Notes: generated from the letters alone by a model not told the origin. Numbered from the stretch's first letter, positions 41,535-52,687 are shown. The stretch is DNA of 64,000 bases from Azospirillum sp. TSO35-2 (GCF_003116095.1 NZ_LGRA01000021.1:1181086-1245085); one strand, 5' to 3'. A program made the numbers and translations.

Positions 41535-42836
41535 ATGACCACCACCAACACCGCCGAGATCGGCCGCTTCTTCGCCGCCTCGCTCGCCGAGACCGATCCC
41601 GAACTGGCCCGCGCGGTGCGCGACGAGCTGGTGCGCCAGCAGGAGCAGATCGAGCTGATCGCGTCCGAGAACATCGTCTCCCAGGCGGTGCTGGAGGCCC
41701 AGGGCTCGGTCCTCACCAACAAGTACGCCGAGGGCTATCCGGGCAAGCGCTACTACGGCGGCTGCGAGTTCGTCGACGTCGCCGAGAACCTGGCGATCGA
41801 GCGCGCCTGCAAGCTGTTCGGCTGCGATTTCGCCAACGTGCAGCCGAACTCCGGCAGCCAGGCCAACCAGGCGGTGATGCTGGCGCTGCTGCAGCCGGGC
41901 GACTGCGTGCTCGGCATGTCGCTGGCCGCCGGCGGCCACCTGACCCACGGCGCCGCCCCCAACATGTCGGGCAAGTGGTTCAAGGCCGTGCAGTACGGCG
42001 TGCGCAAGGACGACCACCTGATCGACTTCGACCAGGTCGAGGCGCTGGCGCGCGAGCACAAGCCGAAGCTGATCATCGCCGGCGGCTCCGCCTACCCGCG
42101 GGTGCTGGACTACGCGCGCTTCCGCGCCATCGCGGACGAGGTCGGCGCCTTCTTCATGGTCGACATCGCCCACTACGCCGGGCTGATCGCCGGCGGCGTC
42201 TACCCGAACCCGTTCCCCTACGCCGACGTGGTCACCACCACCACCCACAAGACGCTGCGCGGGCCGCGCGGCGGCATGGTGCTGACCAACAAGGAAGACA
42301 TCGCCAAGAAGATCAACTCGGCCGTGTTCCCCGGCCTGCAGGGCGGCCCGCTGATGCACGTCATCGCCGCCAAGGCGGTGGCCTTCGCCGAGGCGCTGCG
42401 TCCGGAGTTCAAGACCTACGCCCAGGCGGTGCTGGACAACGCCCGCGTGCTGTCGAAGACGCTGATCGAGGGCGGGCTGGACATCGTCTCGGGCGGCACC
42501 GACAGCCACATCGTGCTGGTCGACCTGCGGCCGAAGAACCTGACCGGCAAGGCGGCGGAAGCCAGCCTCGAGCACGCCGGCATGACCTGCAACAAGAACG
42601 GCGTGCCGTTCGACCCGCAGAAGCCGATGATCACCTCCGGCGTCCGTCTGGGCAGCCCGGCGGCGACCACCCGCGGCTTTGGCGTCGCCGAGTTCAAACA
42701 GGTCGGCGAGATGATCGTCGAGACGCTGGACGGCCTGGCCGCCAGCAACTCCGGCGACAACGCGGCGGTCGAGGCGGCGATGCGGGAGCGCGTGCGCGGC
42801 CTGTGCCGTCAGTTCCCGATCTATCCCACGCTGTAA
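41535..42836 (+). CDS. glyA: Serine hydroxymethyltransferase
   Basis: 433 residues. PLP enzyme turning serine and tetrahydrofolate into glycine and 5,10-methylene-THF. EQIELIASENIVSQAVLEAQ, YAEGYPGKRYYGGCEFVD, TTTTHKTLRGPRGGM (PLP-binding Lys) and ITSGVRLGSPAATTRGFG are diagnostic. ATG 41535 follows GAGGAACC. No glycine riboswitch is seen in the 160-bp leader. Confidence 0.97.
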   Translation: MTTTNTAEIGRFFAASLAETDPELARAVRDELVRQQEQIELIASENIVSQAVLEAQGSVLTNKYAEGYPGKRYYGGCEFVDVAENLAIERACKLFGCDFANVQPNSGSQANQAVMLALLQPGDCVLGMSLAAGGHLTHGAAPNMSGKWFKAVQYGVRKDDHLIDFDQVEALAREHKPKLIIAGGSAYPRVLDYARFRAIADEVGAFFMVDIAHYAGLIAGGVYPNPFPYADVVTTTTHKTLRGPRGGMVLTNKEDIAKKINSAVFPGLQGGPLMHVIAAKAVAFAEALRPEFKTYAQAVLDNARVLSKTLIEGGLDIVSGGTDSHIVLVDLRPKNLTGKAAEASLEHAGMTCNKNGVPFDPQKPMITSGVRLGSPAATTRGFGVAEFKQVGEMIVETLDGLAASNSGDNAAVEAAMRERVRGLCRQFPIYPTL

Positions 42837-42883
42837 GGCCGACCCCCAAGGCCGACCCTCCAACGCGATAAGGTGCTGAAGCG

Positions 42884-43351
42884 ATGCGTTGCCCGTTCTG
42901 CGGAAACGAGGACACCCAGGTCAAGGACTCGCGCCCGACCGAAGACAACTCGGCGATCCGGCGGCGGCGCTTCTGCCCCAGTTGCAGCGCGCGCTTCACC
43001 ACCTTCGAACGCGTCCAGTTGCGCGAGCTGACGGTGGTGAAGAGCAACGGCCAGCGCGAACCCTTCGACCGCGACAAGCTGCTGCGGTCGATGCGGATCG
43101 CGCTGCGCAAGCGCCCGATCGACGCCGACCGCATCGATCGGGTCGTCAACAGCCTGGTCCGCCAGCTCGAATCCTCCGGCGAGAGCGAAATCCCGTCGAA
43201 GCAGATCGGCGAGCGGATCATGGAGGCGTTGCAGACGCTGGATCAGGTCGCCTACATCCGCTACGCCTCGGTCTACAAGGACTTCCGCGAAGCCTCCGAT
43301 TTCAACGAGTTCGTGGAACAGTTGGCTCCGGAAGCGTCGCCGGGGGTGTAG
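42884..43351 (+). CDS. nrdR: Transcriptional repressor NrdR
   Basis: 155 residues. Represses ribonucleotide reductase genes in response to ATP/dATP. A zinc ribbon (MRCPFCGNEDTQVKDSRPTE, RRRRFCPSCSARFTTFERVQ) precedes the ATP-cone (VVKSNGQREPFDRDKLLRSM). It lies 47 bp after glyA, its usual partner, and is followed by a strong bidirectional terminator. Confidence 0.97.
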   Translation: MRCPFCGNEDTQVKDSRPTEDNSAIRRRRFCPSCSARFTTFERVQLRELTVVKSNGQREPFDRDKLLRSMRIALRKRPIDADRIDRVVNSLVRQLESSGESEIPSKQIGERIMEALQTLDQVAYIRYASVYKDFREASDFNEFVEQLAPEASPGV

Positions 43352-43380
43352 CCCCGCGCATCAAGCCATTGCCGAGACAA

Positions 43381-43413
43381 AAAACATCCCCGCTTTCGCG
43401 GGGATGTTTTTTT
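43381..43413. terminator. Bidirectional terminator between nrdR and hppA
   Basis: AAAACATCCCCGC (43381-43393) pairs with GCGGGGATGTTTT (43398-43410) around TTTC, with T's after and A's before, so it serves nrdR on the plus strand and hppA on the minus strand. Confidence 0.93.
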
Positions 43414-43442
43414 GCGACGAGCGTGCGTTCACACGCGGTGCG

Positions 43443-45545
<2,103 letters not shown>

Positions 45546-45787
45546 CGCATCCCCCGATTTTTTAAAGGTCGCGCCCCAGAAAGGCTGCCCCCGATCGATG
45601 GAAGTGAGGGGGAAGTCGGGCGCAAGTATTCTCGGGAAAAAGCATGCCCAAGGCAGGGCCGCTTTGCAACCGCGACTCCGCCGCCGGCAGCGCGGCGAAA
45701 TGGCCGGGTCTGCCTCTGACTTTTGTCCGTATCACCACGGTCTTGCGGTGCACAATGGGTGCGGGGTCGGTGCGGACGGCGGTGGTG

Positions 45788-46243
45788 CTAGAGATTGCGC
45801 TGGGTGACCGCCTGTACCAGGACATCGTGCACCGCGTCCTTGCCGACGACTTTGATCGCCGCTTCCATGAATTTGGCCTTTACGGCAGGAATATTGACCA
45901 ATGAGCCGTTGAGGATCGACTTGTCGGCGATGCCGCCATACAGCGCGGTCAGGAAGGCGTCGGTCAGCCGGGGCTGGTTGGCCTGCACCATCGGCTGTTT
46001 CTCCAGCATCACCTCCACCGCGACCACGACGGTGACGAACTGCTCGACTCGGGTGGGGCCGAGCATCGGCGCGACCAGCGGCGGCAGGCGGACGAAGGCG
46101 GTGGGCGGCTTGGGCGGCGGCTCCACCTTCTTCGGCTCTTCATGGGCGTTGACGTAGTATTTCTGGTAGGCGGTCCAGCCGCCGAAACTGGCACCGCCCA
46201 GCAGCAGGATGCCCAGCACGAGCACGATCAGGGCCTTGACCAC
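45788..46243 (-). CDS. FliL-like membrane-anchored protein
   Basis: 151 residues starting at GTG 46243 (GAAGGTG upstream). One N-terminal helix (LIVLVLGILLLGGASFGGWT), a Pro/Lys linker, then a periplasmic domain: RVEQFVTVVVAVEVM, QPRLTDAFLTALYGGI and VPAVKAKFMEAAIKVVGKDA. It is a paralogue of the protein at 37460-37900. The layout matches FliL but there is no flagellar context; it closes the rib-nusB-thiL run. Confidence 0.6.
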   Translation of the reverse strand: MVKALIVLVLGILLLGGASFGGWTAYQKYYVNAHEEPKKVEPPPKPPTAFVRLPPLVAPMLGPTRVEQFVTVVVAVEVMLEKQPMVQANQPRLTDAFLTALYGGIADKSILNGSLVNIPAVKAKFMEAAIKVVGKDAVHDVLVQAVTQRNL

Positions 46244-46327
46244 GGCGCCACACCTTCGCTGTGAGAAGCCGCACCCTGCGCCGCGGGTGCTTTCGATTGT
46301 CTTAAGCGGGGCGGATGGGTGCGGGGG

Positions 46328-47338
46328 TCAGAAATGGTCCCAGCCGCGGTGGGGCAGGGCCATCGGCGCGCCGGCCGTGTCCAGCACCGTCACCGCGCCG
46401 GCCTCCGCATCGGTACCGGCCGGCAGCAGCTCGCCGATCTCGGTGATCGCCACGCCCGAATCGGCGGCCAGCCGCGCCAGCGCCTCGCGCGCCGCCGGCG
46501 GGGCGCTGAACAGCAGCTCGTAATCGTCGCCGCCGGTGAGCGCCAGCGCCAGCCGGGCCGGATCGCCGTCGATCGCCCCGCGCGCCGCCGGCGACAGCGG
46601 CACGACGTCGGCGCGCAGCAGCCCGGCGCACCCCGATTCCTCGCAGAGGTGGCCCAGGTCGGCGACCAGCCCGTCCGACACGTCGAGCGCGCCGCTGGCC
46701 AGCCCGATCAGGCGCGGCCCGACGGTGGTGCGCGGATCCGGCCGGCGCAGGCGGCGCAGCAGATGGCCGCGGGTCTCCTCGTCCGGCACGTCCAGCGCGC
46801 CGAAGGCGATTTGCAGGCCGAGGGCGGCGTCGCCGATCGTCCCCGTCACGAACAGCCGGTCGCCCGGCCGCCCACCCCAGCGCGGCAGGGCGCGGCCGGC
46901 CGGCACCAGCCCGAAGGCGGTCACCGACAGGGTGATCGGGCCGGACGTCGACACCGAATCGCCGCCGGCCAGCCCGATGCCGAACCGCTCCTGGTCCGCG
47001 CCCAGCCCGGCGGCGAAAGCCTCCAGCCACGCCTCGCCGGTGCCGCGGGGCAGGGCGGTCACCAGCGTGTAGGCCAGCGGCGCCGCCCCCATGGCGGCGA
47101 GGTCGGACAGGTTGGTGCGCAGCAGCTTGGCCGCGATGTCACCCGGCGCGTCGTCGGGGAGGAAATGGACGCCGGCGACCATGGCGTCGGTGGTGACCAC
47201 CAGTTCCTGCCCCTCCGGCACACCGAACACCGCGGCATCGTCGCGCAAGCCGCGCGCCCCGGCGAAACCGGCGGCCAGCGGCTTGAAGAAGCGGGTGATC
47301 CGGCCGAACTCGCCGAGGGGCTTGGCGGGTGTGGTCAT
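46328..47338 (-). CDS. thiL: Thiamine-monophosphate kinase
   Basis: 336 residues. Phosphorylates thiamine phosphate to thiamine diphosphate. GLRDDAAVFGVPEG, VVTTDAMVAGVHFLPDDAPG (metal/nucleotide Asp), AKLLRTNLSDLAAMGAAP, GLAGGDSVSTSGPITLSVTA and ALTGGDDYELLFSAPP are ThiL hallmarks. It follows nusB by about 20 bp, the common ribH-nusB-thiL order. No clear Shine-Dalgarno precedes ATG 47338. Confidence 0.95.
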   Translation of the reverse strand: MTTPAKPLGEFGRITRFFKPLAAGFAGARGLRDDAAVFGVPEGQELVVTTDAMVAGVHFLPDDAPGDIAAKLLRTNLSDLAAMGAAPLAYTLVTALPRGTGEAWLEAFAAGLGADQERFGIGLAGGDSVSTSGPITLSVTAFGLVPAGRALPRWGGRPGDRLFVTGTIGDAALGLQIAFGALDVPDEETRGHLLRRLRRPDPRTTVGPRLIGLASGALDVSDGLVADLGHLCEESGCAGLLRADVVPLSPAARGAIDGDPARLALALTGGDDYELLFSAPPAAREALARLAADSGVAITEIGELLPAGTDAEAGAVTVLDTAGAPMALPHRGWDHF

Positions 47339-47357
47339 CGGGGGGCGGCGCGCAAAC

Positions 47358-47963
47358 TCACTCCTCCGACGACGACGCGCGGCCGGGGTCGGGCTTGGCC
47401 AGATCGTCGGCGCGGAGCGCGCGGGCGACGTGGTCGAGCACGCCGTTGACCATCGCCGGCTCGCGGCCGGAGAAGAAGGCGCGGGCGACGTCGACATACT
47501 CGCTGATCAGGATGCGCGGGTGGGTGTCGAGATGCACGGCGATCTCATAGGCGCCGGCGCGCAGGATGGCGCGCAGCAGCAGCTCCAGCCGGTCGATCGG
47601 GAAGCGCGGGTCGAGCGCGGCCCCCAGCACCCCGTCGACCTCGGCCCGGCGGTGGGTGACGCCGCGCACGATGTCGGCGAACAGCTGCGGATCGCCGGCG
47701 ACGAACTTGGCGCCGTCGATCTCCTCGCCCAGCCGATGGGCGACGAACTCGCCGACGACGTTCTCGACCGGCGCCTGGGCGAGGTCGATCTGGTACAGCG
47801 CCTGCGCGGCGGCCAGCCGGGCGGCCTTGCGGCGCGCCTTGGCGGACCCGCCGCCGGTCTTGGACTTGCCCGTCCTCGACTTGCCGGATTTCGATTTCCC
47901 ACCCTTGGTGTCGCCGGAGGCGTGCTCGGGTGTCACGGGGCTGGCCGTGTCGTCGTTGCTCAT
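47358..47963 (-). CDS. nusB: Transcription antitermination factor NusB
   Basis: 201 residues. The conserved part (ARLAAAQALYQIDLAQAPVE, RAILRAGAYEIAVH, LISEYVDVARAFFSGREPAM) is NusB, which with NusE/S10 binds boxA RNA during rRNA transcription. It is longer than usual: the first 45 residues are a disordered basic segment with repeats of GKSK/GKSR (SKSGKSRTGKSKTGGG). It sits between ribH and thiL. Confidence 0.94.
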   Translation of the reverse strand: MSNDDTASPVTPEHASGDTKGGKSKSGKSRTGKSKTGGGSAKARRKAARLAAAQALYQIDLAQAPVENVVGEFVAHRLGEEIDGAKFVAGDPQLFADIVRGVTHRRAEVDGVLGAALDPRFPIDRLELLLRAILRAGAYEIAVHLDTHPRILISEYVDVARAFFSGREPAMVNGVLDHVARALRADDLAKPDPGRASSSEE

Positions 47964-47998
47964 GATCGTGCAGTCGCTAAAAGAGGGAGATGTCGGGG

Positions 47999-48463
47999 TT
48001 AGCGCGGATAGAGGCGGAATTTGCGCTTCAGGTCAATCATGTCAAGGCAGGCCCGCGCCGCCCGGCCGCCCATGTTCTGCGATCCGACATTGGCCCGGGC
48101 CCAGGCCTGTTCGCGGCTTTCCACGTTCAGGATGCCGTTTCCGACCGCCAGCGCGTAGCGCAGCGCCAGATCCTGAAGCCCGCGGGCGCTTTCGGCACAG
48201 ATCGTTTCGTAGCGCGTCGTCTCGCCCCGGATGACGCAGCCGAGCGCCACATAGCCGTCGAACCGCTTGCGGGCGGTGAAGAAATCCATCGAGCGGATGG
48301 CGTACATGATCGCCGCCGGAATCTCCAGACAGCCGGGAACGCCATAGCGGATGTGCGTGGCGCCGGCGCGGTCCAGTTCCGCGACGGCGCCACGCGCCAA
48401 CTCCTCGGCGATGTCCTCGTGGACGCGGGCGTCCACCACCATGATGTGGGGCGTGTCGGTCAT
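47999..48463 (-). CDS. ribH: 6,7-dimethyl-8-ribityllumazine synthase
   Basis: 154 residues. Condenses the ribityl-aminopyrimidine with 3,4-dihydroxy-2-butanone phosphate in riboflavin synthesis. YGVPGCLEIPAAIMYAI, VALGCVIRGETTRYETICAE and LAVGNGILNVESREQAWARA align across the family. The usual catalytic His (GxTxHY) is replaced by Arg (GETTRYE). ATG 48463 lies 35 bp after ribBA; a TTG at 48502 is an alternative start. Confidence 0.92.
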   Translation of the reverse strand: MTDTPHIMVVDARVHEDIAEELARGAVAELDRAGATHIRYGVPGCLEIPAAIMYAIRSMDFFTARKRFDGYVALGCVIRGETTRYETICAESARGLQDLALRYALAVGNGILNVESREQAWARANVGSQNMGGRAARACLDMIDLKRKFRLYPR

Positions 48464-48498
48464 CCGGCGGCGATCTTGTCCTTCAAGGCCTTGGTCGC

Positions 48499-49638
48499 TC
48501 AATCGTCGCCGGGGTCGGCGGCGCCCGGCGTGATCGCGCGGTGGCCGACGACGGTCAGGCCGTAACCCTCCAGCCCAATGATCGGCTTCTTGCGGTTGGA
48601 CAGCAGCACCATCTGGCGGACGCCGAGGTCCAGCAGGATCTGGGCGCCGATGCCGTAGTCGCGCAGTTCGGGCGCGACGCTGGCCTGACCTTCCAGCCGG
48701 GCCTTCAGCACGGTGGACAGGCCGTTCGGGTTCGGCTCGCGCAGCAGAACGACGACGCCGCGGCCTTCCTTGGCGATCAGCTCCATCGAGGCGTGCAGGT
48801 CGTTGCCGCGGCCGGAGTTGCGGTCGCCCAGCACGTCGTCCAGCACCGACTGGGCGTGCATGCGCACCAGCACCGGCTCGTCGCCGGAGATGTCGCCGCG
48901 CACCAGGGCGATGTGCTCCGCATACTGGATCTTGTTGATGTAGACGTAGCTCTGGAACCGCCCGCCGTAGCGGCTGTCGAGCGTGCCGGCCAGCACCTGC
49001 TCGACGATGGTTTCGGTGCGGCGGCGGTAGGCGATCAGGTCGGCGATGGTGCCGACCTTCAGCCCGTGGAACTGGGCGAACTGCACCAGGTCCGGCAGGC
49101 GGGCCATGGTGCCGTCGTCGTTCATGATCTCGCAGATCACCGCCGACGAGGAATGGCCGGACAGCCGGGCGATGTCGACCGACGCCTCGGTGTGGCCGGC
49201 GCGGACCAGGACGCCGCCGTCGCGGGCGAGCAGCGGGAAGATGTGGCCCGGCGTCGCGAGGTCCTGCGGACCGGACTTCGGGTCGATCGCCACCTCGATG
49301 GTGCGGGCGCGGTCGGCGGCGGAGATGCCGGTGGTGACCCCCTCGCGCGCCTCGATCGACACGGTGAAGGCGGTCTGGTGACGCGAGGCGTTCTGCTGCG
49401 CCATCAGCGGCAGGCGCAGCCGCTCGATGTTCGGCCGGTCCATGGTCAGGCAGATCAGGCCGCGCCCGTGCTTGGCCATGAAGTTCACCGCTTCCGGCGT
49501 GGCGCAGGAGGCAGGGATCACCAGATCGCCTTCGTTCTCCCGGTCCTCGTCATCGACCAGGATGAACATCCTGCCCTGACGCGCCTCGTCGATGATCTCT
49601 TCGGCCGTCGACAGGTACTTGTGAAACTCGGACGTCAT
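48499..49638 (-). CDS. ribBA: 3,4-dihydroxy-2-butanone-4-phosphate synthase with degenerate GTP cyclohydrolase II-like domain
   Basis: 379 residues. The N-terminal RibB domain is complete: VDDEDRENEGDLV (metal site), HGRGLICLTM and HTEASVDIARLSG. It makes the four-carbon unit for lumazine. The C-terminal half has the RibA fold (FQSYVYINKIQYAEHIALVR, YGIGAQILLDLGVRQMVLLS), but where true GTP cyclohydrolase II has its three zinc Cys the sequence is LDDVLGDRNSGRGNDLHASM, with none. So the RibA half is probably inactive (RibBX type). It overlaps ribE by ATGA. Confidence 0.93.
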   Translation of the reverse strand: MTSEFHKYLSTAEEIIDEARQGRMFILVDDEDRENEGDLVIPASCATPEAVNFMAKHGRGLICLTMDRPNIERLRLPLMAQQNASRHQTAFTVSIEAREGVTTGISAADRARTIEVAIDPKSGPQDLATPGHIFPLLARDGGVLVRAGHTEASVDIARLSGHSSSAVICEIMNDDGTMARLPDLVQFAQFHGLKVGTIADLIAYRRRTETIVEQVLAGTLDSRYGGRFQSYVYINKIQYAEHIALVRGDISGDEPVLVRMHAQSVLDDVLGDRNSGRGNDLHASMELIAKEGRGVVVLLREPNPNGLSTVLKARLEGQASVAPELRDYGIGAQILLDLGVRQMVLLSNRKKPIIGLEGYGLTVVGHRAITPGAADPGDD

Positions 49639-50222
49639 TCCTGCCCCGCGAGCCGGGCGACGTAGCGCGCCAGCATATCGATTTCGAGATTGACCGGATC
49701 GCCCTCCTTCAGGCCGCCGAAGGTCGTGGCGGTCTGGGTGTGGGGGATGATGTTCACGCCGAAGCGGTTGCCGTCGACCTCGTTGACGGTCAGCGACACG
49801 CCGTCGATGGCGACCGACCCCTTGGGGGCGATGTATTTGGCGAGGGCTGCCGGCGCCTCGAAGGTCAGGCGCAGCGACTCGCCCTCCGGACGGACCGACA
49901 GCAGCCGGCCGACGCCGTCGACATGGCCGGACACGATGTGGCCGCCCAGTTCGTCGCCGACCTTCAGCGCGCGTTCCAGGTTGACGCGGGTGCCCGGCTG
50001 CCAGCCGCCCAGCGTCGTCTTCGACAGGGTCTCCCCCGACGCCTGGATGACGTAGGCCCCCGGTCCCTTTTCGATGACCGTCAGGCAGACGCCGTTGTGG
50101 GCGATGGACGCCCCGATCGCGATCGTCTCCGTGTCGAAGGCGGTCTCGATGGTGAACCGGGTGTCGCCCTGCCGTTCCACGGCCTGGACGCGCCCGACAT
50201 CGGTGATGATTCCGGTGAACAT
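49635..50222 (-). CDS. ribE: Riboflavin synthase alpha chain
   Basis: 195 residues. Dismutates two lumazines into riboflavin and the pyrimidine. Two homologous barrels are visible, each with its marker: MFTGIITDVGRV...NGVCLTVIEKG and GHIVSGHVDGVG...DGVSLTVNEVDG. Length is standard. Its stop overlaps the ribBA start (ATGA). It follows ribD by 78 bp; no FMN riboswitch fits in that gap. Confidence 0.96.
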   Translation of the reverse strand: MFTGIITDVGRVQAVERQGDTRFTIETAFDTETIAIGASIAHNGVCLTVIEKGPGAYVIQASGETLSKTTLGGWQPGTRVNLERALKVGDELGGHIVSGHVDGVGRLLSVRPEGESLRLTFEAPAALAKYIAPKGSVAIDGVSLTVNEVDGNRFGVNIIPHTQTATTFGGLKEGDPVNLEIDMLARYVARLAGQE

Positions 50223-50300
50223 AGCGGCGAATTTAGCAGGTTTCGCGGCCAGGGGAAGCGCGCGCGACGCCGCGCCGGACGCAACGGTCTGTTGCGCGCC

Positions 50301-51431
50301 TCACGCCGATGGGCCGGGCCGGAGCCGGCGGTAACTCTCGGCGAGGTCGGCGCCGGCCGGGCGGACCCCGATCCGCTCGAAGCGGGCCATGGCGGACAGG
50401 GACTCCACCCCGAAACCGGCGACCGCCGGCAACCCGTCGCCGCCGATCAGCGACGCGGCGCGGAACCACTCCAGCCGGTCGACCAGCCCGGCGCCGAGCA
50501 GCGACCCGGCCAGCGCGGCCCCGCCCTCCACCAGCACCCGGGTCAGCCCGCGCGCCGCCAGCGCCGCGGCGGCGGCTTGCGGATCGACGCGGCCGGCCCC
50601 GTCGGTGGCGACCGGAATCACCTCGACGCCGAGCGCGGCCAGGGCGGCGGCCCTGGCCCCGTCCGGCGCATCACCGGTCACCACCCAGGTCGGCACTTGG
50701 CGCGCGCCGGTCGCCAGCCTGGCCGTCGGCGGCAGGCGCAGGCGGCTGTCCACCACGACGCGGACCGGGCTGCGGTCGTCCAGGCCGGGCAGGCGGCAGG
50801 TCAGCTCCGGATCGTCGGCCAGCGCGGTGCCGATGCCGACCATGATGGCGTCGTGGCTGGCGCGCAGCCGATGGCCCCAGGCCCGCGCCGTCGGCCCGGT
50901 GATCCATTGCGACTCGCCGCTGCGGGTGGCGATCCGGCCGTCGAGCGTGCTCGCCAGCTTGAGCGTGATCAGCGGGCGGCCGTGCTGGATGCGGCTGAAG
51001 AAGCCCTCGTTCAGGGCCAGCGCCTCGGCCTCGCAGACGCCGGTGGTGACGGCGATGCCGGCGTCGCGCAGCCGGGCCAGCCCGCCGCCGGCCACCCGCG
51101 GGTCGGGGTCCTGGCAGGCGACGACGACGCGCGCCACCCTGGCCTCGACCAGCGCCAGGGCGCAGGGCGGCGTCTTGCCATAATGGTTGCAGGGTTCCAG
51201 CGTCACATAGGCGGTGGCGCCGTCGGGGCCGGCGCCGCTGTCGCGCGCCCGGGCCAGCGCCTCGGTCTCCGCGTGCGGCCGGCCGCCGGGCTGGGTCCAG
51301 CCGCGGCCGATGACGGCGCCGTCGCGGACCAGCACGCAGCCGACCGCCGGATTGGGCCAGGTCCGCCCCAGCCCGCGGCCGGCGAGCGACAGGGCGGCCC
51401 GCATGTGCCGCAGGTCGGTGTCCAGGGTCAT
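50301..51431 (-). CDS. ribD: Bifunctional riboflavin deaminase/reductase
   Basis: 376 residues. The N-terminal deaminase has PNPAVGCVLV, HAETEAL (zinc His and catalytic Glu) and EPCNHYGKTPPC (zinc Cys pair); the C-terminal reductase has LKLASTLDGRIATRSGESQW and RVLVEGGAALAGSLL. It does the second and third steps of riboflavin synthesis. It begins 22 bp after the bamE stop, probably in one transcript. Confidence 0.96.
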   Translation of the reverse strand: MTLDTDLRHMRAALSLAGRGLGRTWPNPAVGCVLVRDGAVIGRGWTQPGGRPHAETEALARARDSGAGPDGATAYVTLEPCNHYGKTPPCALALVEARVARVVVACQDPDPRVAGGGLARLRDAGIAVTTGVCEAEALALNEGFFSRIQHGRPLITLKLASTLDGRIATRSGESQWITGPTARAWGHRLRASHDAIMVGIGTALADDPELTCRLPGLDDRSPVRVVVDSRLRLPPTARLATGARQVPTWVVTGDAPDGARAAALAALGVEVIPVATDGAGRVDPQAAAAALAARGLTRVLVEGGAALAGSLLGAGLVDRLEWFRAASLIGGDGLPAVAGFGVESLSAMARFERIGVRPAGADLAESYRRLRPGPSA

Positions 51432-51453
51432 CAGGCTCGCAACCGGAGCCCGG

Positions 51454-51972
51454 TCAGCTGCCGGGGCCCTTGCCCTTGGTGTCCTTGGCCGAGAAGCGGC
51501 CGACGTTGCCCATCATCTGTTCCAGGAAGCCCAGCTCGCGACCGGCGGTCGGGGTCGTGCGCTCGACCAGATCGATGTCGTTGCCGTTCGACTTGTCGAG
51601 CGTCTTGATCTCGCGCAGGACGCCGGTGTTGTCGAAGCGGGCGACGACGACGCGGCGCTCCGTCACCTCCGGTTCGAAGAAGGCGGTCTTCTCCGTCTTC
51701 TGTCCGATGTAGTACCAGACGTTGGGATCGAAGGTGCCGACCGAGGTCGGCGTGCCCAGCACCGCGGCGACGTCGTCGCGGCGGCTTTGGCCCGGCTGCA
51801 GCTCGGCCACCAGTTCCGGGTCCGTCAGGTTGCCGCGGGTGGCCACGGTGGGCGAGCAGCCGGCGGCGGACAGGCCGGCGACCAGGAGGCTGCCCAGCAG
51901 GATGGGACGGAGGGCGGTGCGGAAGGCAGGGCCCAGGGCGGTGCGGTGCGCGGAAAGGTTCGATCTGGTCAT
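51454..51972 (-). CDS. bamE: BamE-family outer membrane lipoprotein
   Basis: 172 residues. A lipoprotein signal ends in the lipobox LSAAGC; the SmpA/OmlA domain follows: LQPGQSRRDDVAAVLGTPTS, FDPNVWYYIGQKTEKTAFFE and RRVVVARFDNTGVLREI. It is an accessory of the Bam machine that inserts outer membrane proteins. Longer in-frame starts (to 52206) give low-complexity sequence. It is divergent from the bc1 chaperone gene. Confidence 0.92.
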   Translation of the reverse strand: MTRSNLSAHRTALGPAFRTALRPILLGSLLVAGLSAAGCSPTVATRGNLTDPELVAELQPGQSRRDDVAAVLGTPTSVGTFDPNVWYYIGQKTEKTAFFEPEVTERRVVVARFDNTGVLREIKTLDKSNGNDIDLVERTTPTAGRELGFLEQMMGNVGRFSAKDTKGKGPGS

Positions 51973-52105
51973 GGTGCTCGGGCTATGATGGAGCCGGCGG
52001 GGTGGACGGCGCCGGCTGCGGACGGCCGTCCACACAAGGCGGGACAATCGCACCGGGCGCTTCGCCCTGTCAACGGGACTCCGAGTCGGAAAAGGGTGAC
52101 GCTTC

Positions 52106-52687
52106 GTGGCAGACAGCATCTTCGGCCGCCTGATCGGCCGTTCCCTGGCCGCGCTGACCGGCAACGGGCGGGCGCGGAGAACCGGGGCGGTGGATGGTCT
52201 GTTCACCGCCGTGGTCGCCCAGGCGCGGGCGCCGGGCTTCTACGCGGCGCTGGGGGCGCCGGACACGCTCGACGGCCGGTTCGACCTGATCGCGCTGCAC
52301 CTGTTCCTGGTCATGCGCCGGCTGAAGGGGCAGGGGGCCGAGGCGGCCAAACTGTCGCAGCGCCTGTACGAGACGATGGTCGAGGATTTCGAGACGTCGC
52401 TGATGGAGATGGGCGTCGGCGACACCGGCATCGGCCGCCGGGTGAAGACGATGGCCCGCGGCATGGCCGGCCGGATTCGCGCCTATGACGAGGCGCTGGC
52501 CGACCCCGACGACCGCAAGCTGGAGGTCGCGCTGGACAACAACGTCTACGGCACGGTGGAACGGGCGCCGGAGGGGGCGCCCGCCGCGCTCGCCGCCTAC
52601 ATGCGCGCCGGTGCCGCGGCGCTGGCCGACCAGCCGCTGGCCGACCTGCTGCGCGGCGAGGTCCGCTTCGTCCCGCCGCCGGCGTGA
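52106..52687 (+). CDS. Ubiquinol-cytochrome c chaperone (CBP3/UQCC1 family)
   Basis: 193 residues beginning at GTG 52106 with AAGGGTGA upstream. VDGLFTAVVAQARAPGFYAA, TLDGRFDLIALHLFLVMRRL and LYETMVEDFETSLMEMGVGD, GIGRRVKTMARGMAGRI are the conserved blocks of the family that assists cytochrome bc1 assembly. It heads the conserved plus-strand cluster to ihfA. Confidence 0.93.
   Translation: MADSIFGRLIGRSLAALTGNGRARRTGAVDGLFTAVVAQARAPGFYAALGAPDTLDGRFDLIALHLFLVMRRLKGQGAEAAKLSQRLYETMVEDFETSLMEMGVGDTGIGRRVKTMARGMAGRIRAYDEALADPDDRKLEVALDNNVYGTVERAPEGAPAALAAYMRAGAAALADQPLADLLRGEVRFVPPPA

Noticed and set aside
50223..51453. FMN riboswitch for the rib genes
   Set aside because: The gaps before ribE (78 bp) and ribD (22 bp) are too short and lack the conserved RFN sequences.
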